Shown here: one piece after another, positions 1-10,180 of the stretch
Position numbering within the stretch: position 1 is the stretch's first letter
How the letters are laid out: each line of letters opens with the position of its first letter
Assembly: GCF_009455635.1 (NCBI RefSeq)
Contig: NZ_QPER01000001.1
Location: 1,550,001-1,614,000 of the forward strand
Reading direction: 5' to 3'
Source of the DNA: Paraburkholderia agricolaris
GTDB lineage: Bacteria; Pseudomonadota; Gammaproteobacteria; Burkholderiales; Burkholderiaceae
Length of the DNA stretch: 64,000 nt
The notes under the pieces: model-generated
Databases searched by the model: none
Seen by the model: the letters and a program-made list of their open reading frames with translations, nothing else
Told to the model about the DNA's origin: nothing
Position numbers and translations under genes: made by a program

Positions 1-2391
<2,391 letters not shown>

Positions 2392-2477
2392 GGCATCATT
2401 CCCCGTGTGCCATGGCGTGCGCGCCTGCCCCTGATCGCCAGGGGCGGGTGGCGTGCGCGGCCCAGGAGACACTAACA

Positions 2478-4133
2478 ATGAGTCAAGCGATCGAAATCAA
2501 GGTGCCGGACATCGGCGATTACAAGGACATTCCTGTGATCGAGGTGCTGGTGAAGGCGGGTGATACCGTCGAGAAAGAGCAATCGCTCGTTACGCTGGAA
2601 TCCGACAAGGCGACCATGGACGTGCCGAGCTCGGCTGCCGGCGTCGTCAAGGAAGTGAAGGTCAAGGTTGGCGACAACGTGTCGGAAGGCTCGCTGATCG
2701 TCGTGCTGGAAGGCGCGGGCGCGGCGGCTGCCGCACCGGCTCCCGCTCCGGCGCCTGCTGCTGCACCGGCCCCCGCAGCGGCTCCGGCTGCGGCGCCTGC
2801 CCCGGCGCCCGCTGCCGCCAGCGGCGGTCTGCAAGAAGTCAAAGTGCCGGATATCGGCGACTACAAAGACATTCCCGTGATCGAAGTCGCGGTGAAGGTC
2901 GGCGATCGCGTCGAGAAAGAGCAGTCGCTGGTGACGCTCGAATCGGACAAGGCGACCATGGACGTGCCGAGCTCGGCTGCCGGCGTCGTCAAGGAAGTGA
3001 AGGTCAAGGTCGGCGATAACGTGTCGGAAGGCTCGGTCATCGTCGTGCTGGAAGCCGAAGGTGGCGCAGCCGCGTCGGCACCGGCTCCCGCGCCGAAGCA
3101 GACGGCCGAAAAGCCGTCGGACGCGCCGGCTGCACCGTCGCCGGCACCGGCTCAACCGTCCGCACTGGCGCAAGCGCCGGTGATCCAGGCGGGCGAGGGT
3201 GGTGCCCGTCAGGCGAGCCATGCTTCGCCGTCCGTGCGCAAGTTCGCGCGCGAACTCGGCGTCGACGTGGTGCAAGTGCAGGGCACGGGTCCGAAGGGCC
3301 GCATTACGCAAGCCGACGTGACCGCCTTCATCAAGGGCGTGATGACTGGTCAGCGTGCCGCACCGGCTGGCGCTGCGCCGGCTGCCGCGGGCGGTGGCGA
3401 ACTGAATCTGCTGCCGTGGCCGAAGGTCGACTTCACCAAATTCGGCCCGGTCGATCCGAAGCCGCTGTCGCGCATCAAGAAGATCTCGGGCGCGAATCTG
3501 CATCGCAACTGGGTCATGATTCCGCACGTCACGAACAACGACGAAGCGGACATCACCGATCTCGAAGCGCTGCGCGTGCAGTTGAACAAGGAAAACGAAA
3601 AGGCCGGCGTGAAAGTCACGATGCTGGCGTTCGTAATCAAGGCGGTGGTTGCCGCTTTGAAGCAGTTCCCGACGTTCAATGCCAGCCTCGACGGCGACAA
3701 CCTGGTGTTCAAGCAGTACTTCCATATCGGGTTTGCTGCCGATACGCCGAACGGTCTGGTCGTTCCGGTGATTCGCGATGCGGACAAGAAGGGTTTGATC
3801 GATATCGCGAAGGAAATGACCGAGCTTTCGAAGGCCGCGCGTGATGGCAAGCTGAAGCCGGATCAGATGCAAGGTGGCTGCTTCTCGATTTCTTCGCTGG
3901 GTGGGATTGGCGGGACTAACTTCACGCCGATTATCAATGCGCCTGAAGTCGCCATTCTCGGTTTGTCGCGTGGCGCGATGAAGCCGGTTTGGGATGGCAA
4001 GCAGTTTGTGCCGCGTCTGATTCTGCCGCTGTCGTTGTCGTATGACCATCGGGTGATCGATGGTGCTGCGGCGGCGCGGTTCAATGCGTATCTAGGTGCG
4101 ATTCTTGCCGATTTTCGGCGTGTGATTCTTTGA
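2478..4133 (+). CDS. aceF: Dihydrolipoamide acetyltransferase (E2 of pyruvate dehydrogenase), two lipoyl domains
   Basis: E2 forms the core of the complex and transfers acetyl groups from lipoyl-lysine to CoA. The ATG at 2478 is chosen because it is preceded by AGGAGA at 2464-2469 and opens directly into the lipoyl domain; the open frame extends 22 codons further upstream without family resemblance. The 551-residue product has lipoyl domains at about residues 2-77 and 116-192, each with the ESDKATMD motif (Lys44 and Lys158). Ala/Pro-rich linkers follow each, then a peripheral subunit-binding domain from about residue 249 ([11 protein letters not shown]), and a C-terminal catalytic domain with the HxxxDG motif at His524-Asp528-Gly529. 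E. coli has three lipoyl domains, this one two. Its two lipoyl domains are almost identical at DNA level. Confidence 0.97.
   Translation: MSQAIEIKVPDIGDYKDIPVIEVLVKAGDTVEKEQSLVTLESDKATMDVPSSAAGVVKEVKVKVGDNVSEGSLIVVLEGAGAAAAAPAPAPAPAAAPAPAAAPAAAPAPAPAAASGGLQEVKVPDIGDYKDIPVIEVAVKVGDRVEKEQSLVTLESDKATMDVPSSAAGVVKEVKVKVGDNVSEGSVIVVLEAEGGAAASAPAPAPKQTAEKPSDAPAAPSPAPAQPSALAQAPVIQAGEGGARQASHASPSVRKFARELGVDVVQVQGTGPKGRITQADVTAFIKGVMTGQRAAPAGAAPAAAGGGELNLLPWPKVDFTKFGPVDPKPLSRIKKISGANLHRNWVMIPHVTNNDEADITDLEALRVQLNKENEKAGVKVTMLAFVIKAVVAALKQFPTFNASLDGDNLVFKQYFHIGFAADTPNGLVVPVIRDADKKGLIDIAKEMTELSKAARDGKLKPDQMQGGCFSISSLGGIGGTNFTPIINAPEVAILGLSRGAMKPVWDGKQFVPRLILPLSLSYDHRVIDGAAAARFNAYLGAILADFRRVIL
2604..3010 (+). 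repeat. Internal direct repeat encoding the two lipoyl domains of AceF
   Basis: The DNA at 2604-2668 recurs without a mismatch at 2946-3010, an offset of 342 bp (114 codons). Similarity continues on both sides with few changes. The identical 65 bp covers the lipoyl-lysine motif and the following strand. Synonymous sites are also identical, which suggests recent duplication or ongoing gene conversion rather than protein-level constraint alone. Confidence 0.9.
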
Positions 4134-4219
4134 TCTGATGTTGCGTGGGGCGCGGGTTGGTTTTTGTCGGTTATCCGCGTCTCTCTGTAGAACCTGCTTT
4201 CTTAGTGGTCTATTAGCGT

Positions 4220-4280
4220 CGCCCCTGTGCGGGGCGGCACTTACTTTTCTTTGTCTTCCAAAGAAAAGTAAGCAAAAGAA
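4220..4280. repeat. Burkholderiales-type intergenic repeat with two stem-loops
   Basis: Between aceF and lpdA lies a short GC hairpin (CGCCCC at 4220-4225 pairing GGGGCG at 4231-4236), directly followed by a perfect 14-bp inverted repeat, CTTACTTTTCTTTG at 4240-4253 and its complement CAAAGAAAAGTAAG at 4259-4272 around a 5-base loop, then a purine-rich tail [13 protein letters not shown] recall this arrangement as a dispersed intergenic repeat in Paraburkholderia and Burkholderia genomes; that part is memory, not something this window proves. It could act as a transcript-stabilising or attenuating structure between the two genes. No protein-coding gene is supported in 4134-4394. Confidence 0.75.
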
Positions 4281-4394
4281 AGGCGCGTCCTTGGGCGGAC
4301 AGCAAAGGATGTTTCTGTTCGCCGCGCTGCCAGCTTTTGGGCCGCATGTTTCTGGTTCTTCGCTTCATCACGATCAATAAGAGAAGGGGACACT

Positions 4395-6185
4395 ATGAGT
4401 CTCGTCGAAGTAAAAGTGCCGGATATCGGTGACTTCAAAGACGTCGATGTCATCGAAGTCAATATCAAGCCGGGCGATGTCATCGAAACCGAACAGGCGT
4501 TGATGACGCTCGAGTCCGATAAGGCCTCCATCGAAGTGCCGAGCGACACCGCCGGCACAGTCAAGGAAGTACGCGTCAAAGCCGGCGACAAAGTCTCGCA
4601 AGGCACGATCATCGCGCTGGTCGAAACGTCGGCAGACGCGGGAGCGGCTAAAGAGGCACCGAAGGCTGCGGCCAAAGAACCCGAGAAGGCACCGGCGGCT
4701 GCAGCGCAAGCTGCAGCCACCGCGCCGAAGGCTGCCGCGCCCGCTCCGCAAGCCGGTAGCTTCTCCGGCAACGCGGATATCGAGTGCGACATGCTCGTGC
4801 TCGGTTCGGGCCCCGGCGGTTACTCGGCCGCGTTCCGCTCCGCCGACCTCGGCATGAAGACGGTGCTCGTCGAACGTTATTCAACGCTCGGCGGCGTCTG
4901 TCTGAATGTCGGCTGTATTCCGTCGAAGGCGCTGCTGCACACGGCGCTCGTTATCGACGAAGCCGAAGCGCTGGGCTCGCATGGCATCACGTTCGGCAAG
5001 CCGCAAATCGATCTCGACAAGCTGCGCGACTTCAAGTCGGGCGTCGTCAAGAAGCTCACCGGCGGTCTCGCCGGCATGGCCAAGATGCGCAAGGTCGAAG
5101 TCGTGACGGGCACGGGCTCGTTCGTCGATCCGTATCACATGGAAGTGCAGACCGAAGGCGGCAAGAAGGTCGTCAAGTTCAAGCAGGCGATCATCGCCGC
5201 GGGCTCGGAAGCGGTGAAGCTGCCGTTCATTCCGGAAGATCCACGTGTGGTCGATTCGACCGGCGCGCTTGAACTGCGTCAGATTCCGCAACGCATGCTG
5301 GTCATCGGCGGCGGCATTATCGGTCTCGAAATGGCGACGGTCTACGCTACGCTCGGCGCGCAGATCGACGTGGTCGAAATGCTCGACGGCCTGATGGCCG
5401 GCGCGGATCGGGATCTGGTCAAGGTCTGGGAAAAGTACAACAGCAAGCGTTTTGCGAACGTCATGCTGAAGACCAAAACCACCGGGGCAGAGGCGAAAGA
5501 CGACGGCATCTACGTGTCGTTCGAAGGCGAAAAGGCGCCGGCCGAAGCGCAGCGCTACGACCTCGTGCTGGTTGCCGTCGGCCGTACGCCGAATGGCAAG
5601 AAGATCGGTGCGGACAAGGCGGGTGTGGCGGTAACGGATCGCGGCTTCATCGACGTCGACAAGCAGATGCGCACCAATGTCCCGCACATCTTCGCGATCG
5701 GCGATATCGTCGGCCAGCCGATGCTCGCGCACAAAGCCGTGCATGAAGGTCATGTCGCCGCTGAAGCCGCTCATGGCGAAAAGGCATACTTCGACGCGCT
5801 GCAGATCCCGTCGGTGGCCTACACCGATCCGGAAGTCGCATGGGCCGGCAAGACGGAAGACCAGCTGAAAGCCGCAGGCATCAAGTACGGCAAGGCGGTG
5901 TTCCCGTGGGCCGCTTCGGGCCGCGCAATCGCCAACGGTCGCGATGAAGGCTTTACCAAGCTGCTGTTCGACGAAGAAACCCATCGCGTGATCGGCGGCG
6001 GTATTGTCGGTCTGAATGCCGGCGATCTGATCAGCGAAGTCTGTCTGGCAGTCGAAATGGGCGCGGACGCAACGGATATCGGTAAGACGATTCACCCGCA
6101 TCCGACACTTGGCGAATCGATCGGCATGGCCGCCGAGTTGTACGAAGGCGTTTGTACCGACCTGCCGCCGCAGAAAAAGAAGTAA
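4395..6185 (+). CDS. lpdA: Dihydrolipoamide dehydrogenase (E3) with N-terminal lipoyl domain
   Basis: This FAD flavoprotein reoxidises dihydrolipoyl groups with NAD+. The ATG at 4395 follows AGAAGGGG at 4382-4389. The 596-residue product is about 120 longer than standard E3 because it begins with a lipoyl domain (residues about 2-76, ESDKAS motif, Lys43) and an Ala/Pro/Lys linker. The E3 body follows: FAD-binding GSGPGGYSAA, the redox disulfide in GGVCLNVGCIPSK (Cys169 and Cys174), the NAD-binding GGGIIGLEMA segment, and the C-terminal HPHPTLGES containing the catalytic His. It is the third gene of the aceE-aceF-lpdA set but is separated from aceF by 261 bp holding a repeat. A strong terminator follows at 6246-6283. 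Confidence 0.97.
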   Translation: MSLVEVKVPDIGDFKDVDVIEVNIKPGDVIETEQALMTLESDKASIEVPSDTAGTVKEVRVKAGDKVSQGTIIALVETSADAGAAKEAPKAAAKEPEKAPAAAAQAAATAPKAAAPAPQAGSFSGNADIECDMLVLGSGPGGYSAAFRSADLGMKTVLVERYSTLGGVCLNVGCIPSKALLHTALVIDEAEALGSHGITFGKPQIDLDKLRDFKSGVVKKLTGGLAGMAKMRKVEVVTGTGSFVDPYHMEVQTEGGKKVVKFKQAIIAAGSEAVKLPFIPEDPRVVDSTGALELRQIPQRMLVIGGGIIGLEMATVYATLGAQIDVVEMLDGLMAGADRDLVKVWEKYNSKRFANVMLKTKTTGAEAKDDGIYVSFEGEKAPAEAQRYDLVLVAVGRTPNGKKIGADKAGVAVTDRGFIDVDKQMRTNVPHIFAIGDIVGQPMLAHKAVHEGHVAAEAAHGEKAYFDALQIPSVAYTDPEVAWAGKTEDQLKAAGIKYGKAVFPWAASGRAIANGRDEGFTKLLFDEETHRVIGGGIVGLNAGDLISEVCLAVEMGADATDIGKTIHPHPTLGESIGMAAELYEGVCTDLPPQKKK

Positions 6186-6245
6186 TGCCACTGGGTCCGC
6201 CTGCATGGGGGCGGACTCGGGCGGGCTCAATAATGCAGAGGCAAA

Positions 6246-6283
6246 AAAACGGCGCGCCCCGCAAAGGGCGCGCCGTTTTCTTT
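6246..6283. terminator. Rho-independent terminator after lpdA
   Basis: A 14-bp perfect stem (AAAACGGCGCGCCC at 6246-6259 with its complement at 6266-6279) around a 6-base loop is followed by a T-rich tract. The A-run on the left makes it potentially bidirectional. Confidence 0.9.
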
Positions 6284-6348
6284 TGCAGCAAGCAGCGTTT
6301 GCCGTGAAGCGACGCATGAAACATACGTCGTGCATCTCAGACAGCGGG

Positions 6349-6374
6349 CAAAAAAATCCCGGCTTGGCGCCGGG
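6349..6374 (-). terminator. Rho-independent terminator, minus strand (phaP side)
   Basis: Read on the minus strand, CCCGGC (6374-6369) pairs with GCCGGG (6363-6358) around a 5-base loop and is followed by a run of seven T residues (complement of the A-run at 6350-6356). It lies about 150 bp beyond the phaP stop codon. Confidence 0.65.
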
Positions 6375-6522
6375 CAAACGATACGTTATTCAACGTATCG
6401 GAGCGTTCGGCCAGATAAAACCGTGTGAGCGGCAACGGCACGGCGCTGTTGCTTGCGGTAACGCCGGCTCAACCTTGAGGCTGAGCCGGCGCAATGTGAT
6501 GCCTGGAAGTGATGCCTGAAAC

Positions 6523-7095
6523 TTAGACTGCCTTCTTTGCCGAGCGCGATGCTTGTGCAGCGGCTTGCGATGCTGCCTTCGATGCGGCCGTTGCGGCTGC
6601 ATTGAAGTTGCTTTCGGCGATTTCGACAGCTTGCTTGGTTGCCTTGTGGACCGTTTCGTACGTGGTGTTGGCGGCGGTGATAGCCGACTTGATCACGGCG
6701 ACAGCGGTTTCCGAACCGGCCGGTGCATTCTTCGCAACGTTTTCGACGAGCGACTGGACCTTGCGGTTTTGCTCTTCGAATTGAGCTTCCGCGACGCGGG
6801 TGAATTCACCTTGCGTGGCCGAAACGATCTCATACACGTGACGGCCGTACGACAGCGCCTTTTCAGCCACCGGCTGTGCAAGGCTTGCTTGCAGTGCCAG
6901 CAGTTCCTGCGCGTCCTTCACCGACAGCGCGCGTTGGGCATTTTCCTGGCTTTCTGCGAGCGTCGATTTCACGACTTGCAGGTTCAGTTCAACCAGCTTT
7001 TCGACGCCTTCAAATGCTTTGGTCGTCAGGCCAAACAACGTTTCAAAGTTGGCTTTCTGGGCTGCAGCGAATTGCTCAGGGGTCAGCAGAGTCAT
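6523..7095 (-). CDS. phaP: Phasin family protein (PHA granule-associated)
   Basis: Phasins coat polyhydroxyalkanoate granules and control their number and size. The 190-residue product begins [20 protein letters not shown], the usual N-terminus of the Burkholderiales phasin family. It is rich in Ala, Gln, Glu and Lys with long amphipathic helices, and it ends in an Ala/Ser/Lys tail (ASRSAKKAV) like those of granule-binding phasins. CAGGAG lies 8 bases upstream of the ATG. It stands alone, convergent to lpdA and divergent from the pbpG gene, and has its own strong promoter about 110 bp upstream flanked by palindromes, as expected for a gene controlled by PHA accumulation. The family assignment is secure; the exact paralogue is not. 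Confidence 0.93.
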   Translation of the reverse strand: MTLLTPEQFAAAQKANFETLFGLTTKAFEGVEKLVELNLQVVKSTLAESQENAQRALSVKDAQELLALQASLAQPVAEKALSYGRHVYEIVSATQGEFTRVAEAQFEEQNRKVQSLVENVAKNAPAGSETAVAVIKSAITAANTTYETVHKATKQAVEIAESNFNAAATAASKAASQAAAQASRSAKKAV

Positions 7096-7186
7096 GGTTT
7101 ACGCTCCTGGGTCGCGGCCTGTCTGTGCGGACCGCATTGGGTTAGTGGCAAGACGCTTTAAGATCGTCTCCCCGGACTACGATGTA

Positions 7187-7202
7187 TTGTGCATCGCAGC
7201 AA
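7187..7202. promoter_or_regulatory. Second, imperfect half of the phaP operator pair
   Basis: TTGTGCATCGCAGCAA shares the TTGTGC half-site with the palindrome at 7246-7260 and overlaps the expected transcription start of phaP. The two elements bracket the promoter, which would suit a repressor. Confidence 0.45.
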
Positions 7203-7210
7203 TGGTTCCC

Positions 7211-7238
7211 ATTTTAGGATGGCCGCAACGAATGTCAA
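7211..7238 (-). promoter_or_regulatory. Sigma70-type promoter of phaP
   Basis: On the minus strand a consensus -35 TTGACA (complement of 7233-7238) is separated by 16 bases from TAAAAT (complement of 7211-7216). Transcription should start near 7204, giving a leader of about 110 bases before the phaP ATG. Confidence 0.8.
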
Positions 7239-7245
7239 GCGTTTT

Positions 7246-7260
7246 TTGTGCGTTGCACAA
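7246..7260. promoter_or_regulatory. Palindrome upstream of the phaP -35: candidate operator
   Basis: TTGTGC-GTT-GCACAA is a perfect 6-3-6 palindrome lying 7 bases beyond the -35 box of the phaP promoter. A related imperfect element, TTGTGC-ATC-GCAGCAA, lies at 7187-7202 just past the expected start site. PhaR, which represses phasin genes in PHA-producing bacteria, is the obvious candidate binder, but that is inference. Confidence 0.55.
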
Positions 7261-7900
7261 TGTTGATAAATTGCTGATAAAACAATGCGTTATGCAGTAG
7301 GCATGACATTCATATGGTGCGGGTTAATTTGTCCGCCGCACCACGCTGGTGCGGGAAGAATCTGCATTTGTTACCGATTTCAGGGGAGGTTTTGACCCTT
7401 GATGACGCGCTGCATTGGCGAGAACGCAACGCGGGCGTTTGACAAAAAATCCATCCACCGGCCCTCTCGATGTAAACCAGAAAGTGTCACGGAACGTTAA
7501 TGCTCTATGCTGGTCGAATGCGCGTTGGCGGTCTCCAGCAGGCGTTTAACAGCCTTCAGCGGGGCCCCTGCTGACGTCCGGTGGGCCGGCACATTGTGTC
7601 GGCACGTGGCGCTGGCAAAGCTTTGCACGCTGGCGCTCCGACCGTATTTCCCCTGATCAAGGTTGTCTCGAAATTGCCGTTATGCTGAAAGGATCGTCTC
7701 GATTCCGGCATCTGGCGGCAAAGGCGAGGCGCAACGCGTTGGCGATCGTTTTTTTCGATCGAAACGTGGCACTTATTTGTGTTTTTGCGATCGGAGCTTA
7801 CAAGCCGGTTTAAGGAGCGCGTATAAGTGCTTCAAATTGCTAATTTTTCGTTGTTTTACTACACTTGCGGAAACCTCTTGCCGCTCCCTACCGAACACCC
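7261..7900. other. Long intergenic region between divergent phaP and pbpG
   Basis: About 640 bp hold no gene I can support. Visible structure: an 8-bp hairpin at 7336-7354 (CCGCACCA / TGGTGCGG), an imperfect GC-rich inverted repeat near 7584-7606, and CGATCG-T7-CGATCG at 7743-7761. The 3' end from about 7765 becomes AT-rich and presumably carries the promoter of the downstream gene, but I cannot define its boxes with confidence. Confidence 0.5.
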
Positions 7901-9094
7901 ATGAAAACCGACATGTTTTCGTCGCTAAAAGTGATCCACGGCGCGGCCCGTAGCACCGCTCTGTCGGTGGCCGCCTCCATGGTCATCGCGGCGGCGTTCG
8001 CCACGCCCGTCAGCACTTTTGCCGCCACGCCCGCTACACCCGCCACCAAGGCGAAAACTTCCAAACACGCGAAAGCAGCCAAAAAGCCTGTCGCGGCCAC
8101 TGCCAGCAAAGTGTCAGGCAAGAAGGCCGTGAAGGGCGCTGCTGTGAAGACCGTGGCCGCCGCGGGCGACGACGCTCCGCGCGCGAGTGTCAAGCGCAAG
8201 CGCGTGACGTACACCTCGAACGGCCGCCACCATTCGGTGGTACGCCGTGTCGCGTACGAACCGCGTCCGCCTACCGTCGGCCAGGCTTTCGGTCTGCACG
8301 AAACGCCGGACGCGCTGATGCTGCGCTCAAGCGTTGCCTATGTGATCGACCAGAATAGCGGCGAGTCGCTGTTCGACAAGAATTCGCGCGCCGTGGTGCC
8401 GATCGCATCGATCACCAAGCTGATGACCGCGATGGTGGTGCTCGATTCGAAAGAACCGATGACCGACCAGATCGAAGTCACCGACGAAGACCGTGACTAC
8501 GAGAAGAACACCGGCTCGCGCCTGTCAGTGGGTTCGGTACTCTCGCGTGAAGACATGCTGCACATCGCGCTGATGGCTTCGGAAAACCGCGCGGCCGCAG
8601 CGTTGTCGCGTTATTTCCCGGGCGGCCGTCCGGCCTTCCTCGCGGCAATGAATGCGAAGGCCAAGCAACTCGGCATGACCGACACGCACTTCGAGAACCC
8701 CACGGGTTTGACGAGCCAGAACGTGTCGAGCGCACGCGACCTCGTGAAGATGGTCAACGCGGCGTATCAATATCCGCTGATCCGCAAGTTCTCGACCGAT
8801 CATAGCTACGAGGTCTACACGGGCAAGCGTTCGCTGGCGTACAACAGCACCAATGCATTGGTGCGCAACCCGACGTGGGACATCGGCCTGCAAAAGACCG
8901 GTTTCATCAACGAAGCGGGCGAGTGCCTGGTGATGCAGGCGACCATTCACGGCCGCCCGATGATCATGGTGCTGCTCGATTCGTCGGGTAAGTATTCGCG
9001 CTTTGCCGACGCAACGCGTCTGCGCACCTGGCTCGACAACGGTGGCGATCAGCCGCGCATCACAAGTGCGGATGCCGGCGGCGCGGGTACCTGA
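7901..9094 (+). CDS. pbpG: D-alanyl-D-alanine endopeptidase / carboxypeptidase, PBP7 type
   Basis: A serine peptidase of the S11 family that cleaves peptidoglycan cross-links or trims stem peptides in the periplasm. The 397-residue product starts at the ATG at 7901; a TTG 36 bases upstream in frame is less likely. A signal peptide covers about residues 1-42 (hydrophobic ALSVAASMVIAAAF, then AATPA), followed by a Lys/Ala-rich low-complexity stretch to about residue 100. The catalytic motifs are in order: SITK (Ser170, Lys173), SEN (Ser227-Asn229) and KTG (332-334). The gene is monocistronic, with a terminator right behind it shared with the convergent regulator gene. Endopeptidase rather than carboxypeptidase activity is inferred from resemblance to PBP7. 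Confidence 0.9.
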   Translation: MKTDMFSSLKVIHGAARSTALSVAASMVIAAAFATPVSTFAATPATPATKAKTSKHAKAAKKPVAATASKVSGKKAVKGAAVKTVAAAGDDAPRASVKRKRVTYTSNGRHHSVVRRVAYEPRPPTVGQAFGLHETPDALMLRSSVAYVIDQNSGESLFDKNSRAVVPIASITKLMTAMVVLDSKEPMTDQIEVTDEDRDYEKNTGSRLSVGSVLSREDMLHIALMASENRAAAALSRYFPGGRPAFLAAMNAKAKQLGMTDTHFENPTGLTSQNVSSARDLVKMVNAAYQYPLIRKFSTDHSYEVYTGKRSLAYNSTNALVRNPTWDIGLQKTGFINEAGECLVMQATIHGRPMIMVLLDSSGKYSRFADATRLRTWLDNGGDQPRITSADAGGAGT

Positions 9095-9138
9095 AGCCGC
9101 TTTGCATCTTCTGGCAGCCGGTTTTCGAACCGACCAGA

Positions 9139-9168
9139 AAAAAAGCCTCGCAAATGCGAGGCTTTTTT
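9139..9168. terminator. Bidirectional rho-independent terminator
   Basis: GCCTCGC (9145-9151) pairs with GCGAGGC (9156-9162) around a 4-base loop, with A6 on the left and T6 on the right. It lies between the convergent pbpG and the IclR-type regulator gene and can serve both. Confidence 0.9.
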
Positions 9169-9200
9169 ATTGAACCGCAGGAGCAGCAACAACCGCACGC

Positions 9201-10001
9201 TTATGCGTGCTGTGGACGCTCCTGCTGTATCTGCGGGCGATAACCGAGCGACGCGGAAATCAGCAACGCCGTCTGGCTGAGTTGTGCCAGCCACGAATCC
9301 TGTAAGCGATCCGCCGGGGCGGACAGCGACAGGCCCGCAACCAGCTTGCCGGTGTCGTCGTAAATCCCCGCTGCGATACAGCGCACGCCCAGCTCCAGTT
9401 CTTCGTTATCGCGCGCGCACGCCTGTTGACGCACGTGCGACAGTTCGCGTTCGAGTTTGGTCAGATCGGTGATGCTGTTCTGCGTGTGGCCGGACAGGCC
9501 GGTACGCGTGGCATAAGCCCGCACGCGGGTCGATTCGTCCGCAGCGAGGAACAGCTTGCCCACCGAGGTCAGATGCAGCGGCGCGCGACCGCCGATCGCC
9601 CGTACCACCTGCATGCCGGAGCGCTCGGAGTAGGCCCGTTCTATATAGACGATTTCGTCGCCCTGGCGTACCGACAGGTTCACTGTCTGCCCGGTTTGAC
9701 GGTGCAGTTCGCGCATCGGCGTGAGCGCCGCGTCGCGTACCGAGAGCCGCGCCTTCACCAGATTGCCCAGTTCGAGCAGGCGCATGCCGAGGCGGTAGGT
9801 GCCGGGGTCCGACCGGTCGACCAGCCGGCACATCACCATGTCGTTCAGGATGCGGTGCGCGGTGGACGGATGCAGCTCCGTGCGGATGGCAAGTTCTTTC
9901 AGGCTGACCGGGTCGCTATGCGCAGCGAGAGCATCGAGCAAGCGCATCATGCGTTCGATCACCTGGATCGACGTTTTGGGATCCGGGTTCGTATCGCTCA
10001 T
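9201..10001 (-). CDS. IclR family transcriptional regulator
   Basis: A 266-residue DNA-binding repressor/activator. The N-terminal winged helix (about residues 10-75) has the family pattern SLKELAIRTELHPSTAHRIL, and the C-terminal effector domain follows (VRAIGGRAPLHLTSVGKLFLAAD, then CIAAGIYDDTGKLVAGLSLSAP). The ATG at 10001 (MSDTNPD) is chosen as start; a TTG at 10025 would add eight residues, and neither has a good ribosome binding site. It is divergent from lutA with 179 bp between, and a perfect IclR-like palindrome lies in that gap. It probably controls the LutAB pair and itself. The effector (lactate, glycolate or another organic acid) cannot be told from sequence. Confidence 0.93.
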   Translation of the reverse strand: MSDTNPDPKTSIQVIERMMRLLDALAAHSDPVSLKELAIRTELHPSTAHRILNDMVMCRLVDRSDPGTYRLGMRLLELGNLVKARLSVRDAALTPMRELHRQTGQTVNLSVRQGDEIVYIERAYSERSGMQVVRAIGGRAPLHLTSVGKLFLAADESTRVRAYATRTGLSGHTQNSITDLTKLERELSHVRQQACARDNEELELGVRCIAAGIYDDTGKLVAGLSLSAPADRLQDSWLAQLSQTALLISASLGYRPQIQQERPQHA

Positions 10002-10072
10002 GGGAGGAATCGGTTGACGCGTCAAACAGCGGAAATTGATTGTATCCCGTATTGTGAAAAGAAGGAAAGCGG

Positions 10073-10090
10073 TTGGAAGCGCTATTCCAA
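10073..10090. promoter_or_regulatory. Palindrome TTGGAA-N6-TTCCAA, candidate IclR-type operator
   Basis: A perfect 6-6-6 palindrome sits in the gap between the divergent IclR-type gene and lutA, 91 bases before the lutA start. IclR-family operators commonly contain GGAA and TTCC half-sites, so this is a plausible binding site for the neighbouring regulator. Binding is inferred. Confidence 0.6.
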
Positions 10091-10180
10091 TTTAACGTGG
10101 CATTCGTCCTATGCCTTCCGGCCGTTGGTATTGTGCGCTAAACAGCGGATAATCAGGGACGTTTTCCCGAAGGAGGGCTC

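Larger units (their letters stand above)
6186..6522. other. Intergenic region between convergent lpdA and phaP
   Basis: This 337-bp gap has no credible gene. It contains the lpdA terminator, a phaP-side terminator at 6349-6374, and a third hairpin with a perfect 10-bp stem (CGCCGGCTCA at 6462-6471 pairing 6482-6491, 10-base loop) lacking a T-tract. The last lies about 30 bp downstream of the phaP stop and could stabilise the 3' end of its mRNA. Confidence 0.7.

Noticed and set aside
2472..4049. Long antisense open frame opposite aceF
   Set aside because: It is His/Arg-rich and mirrors aceF codons; in high-GC DNA the opposite strand stays open by third-base bias.
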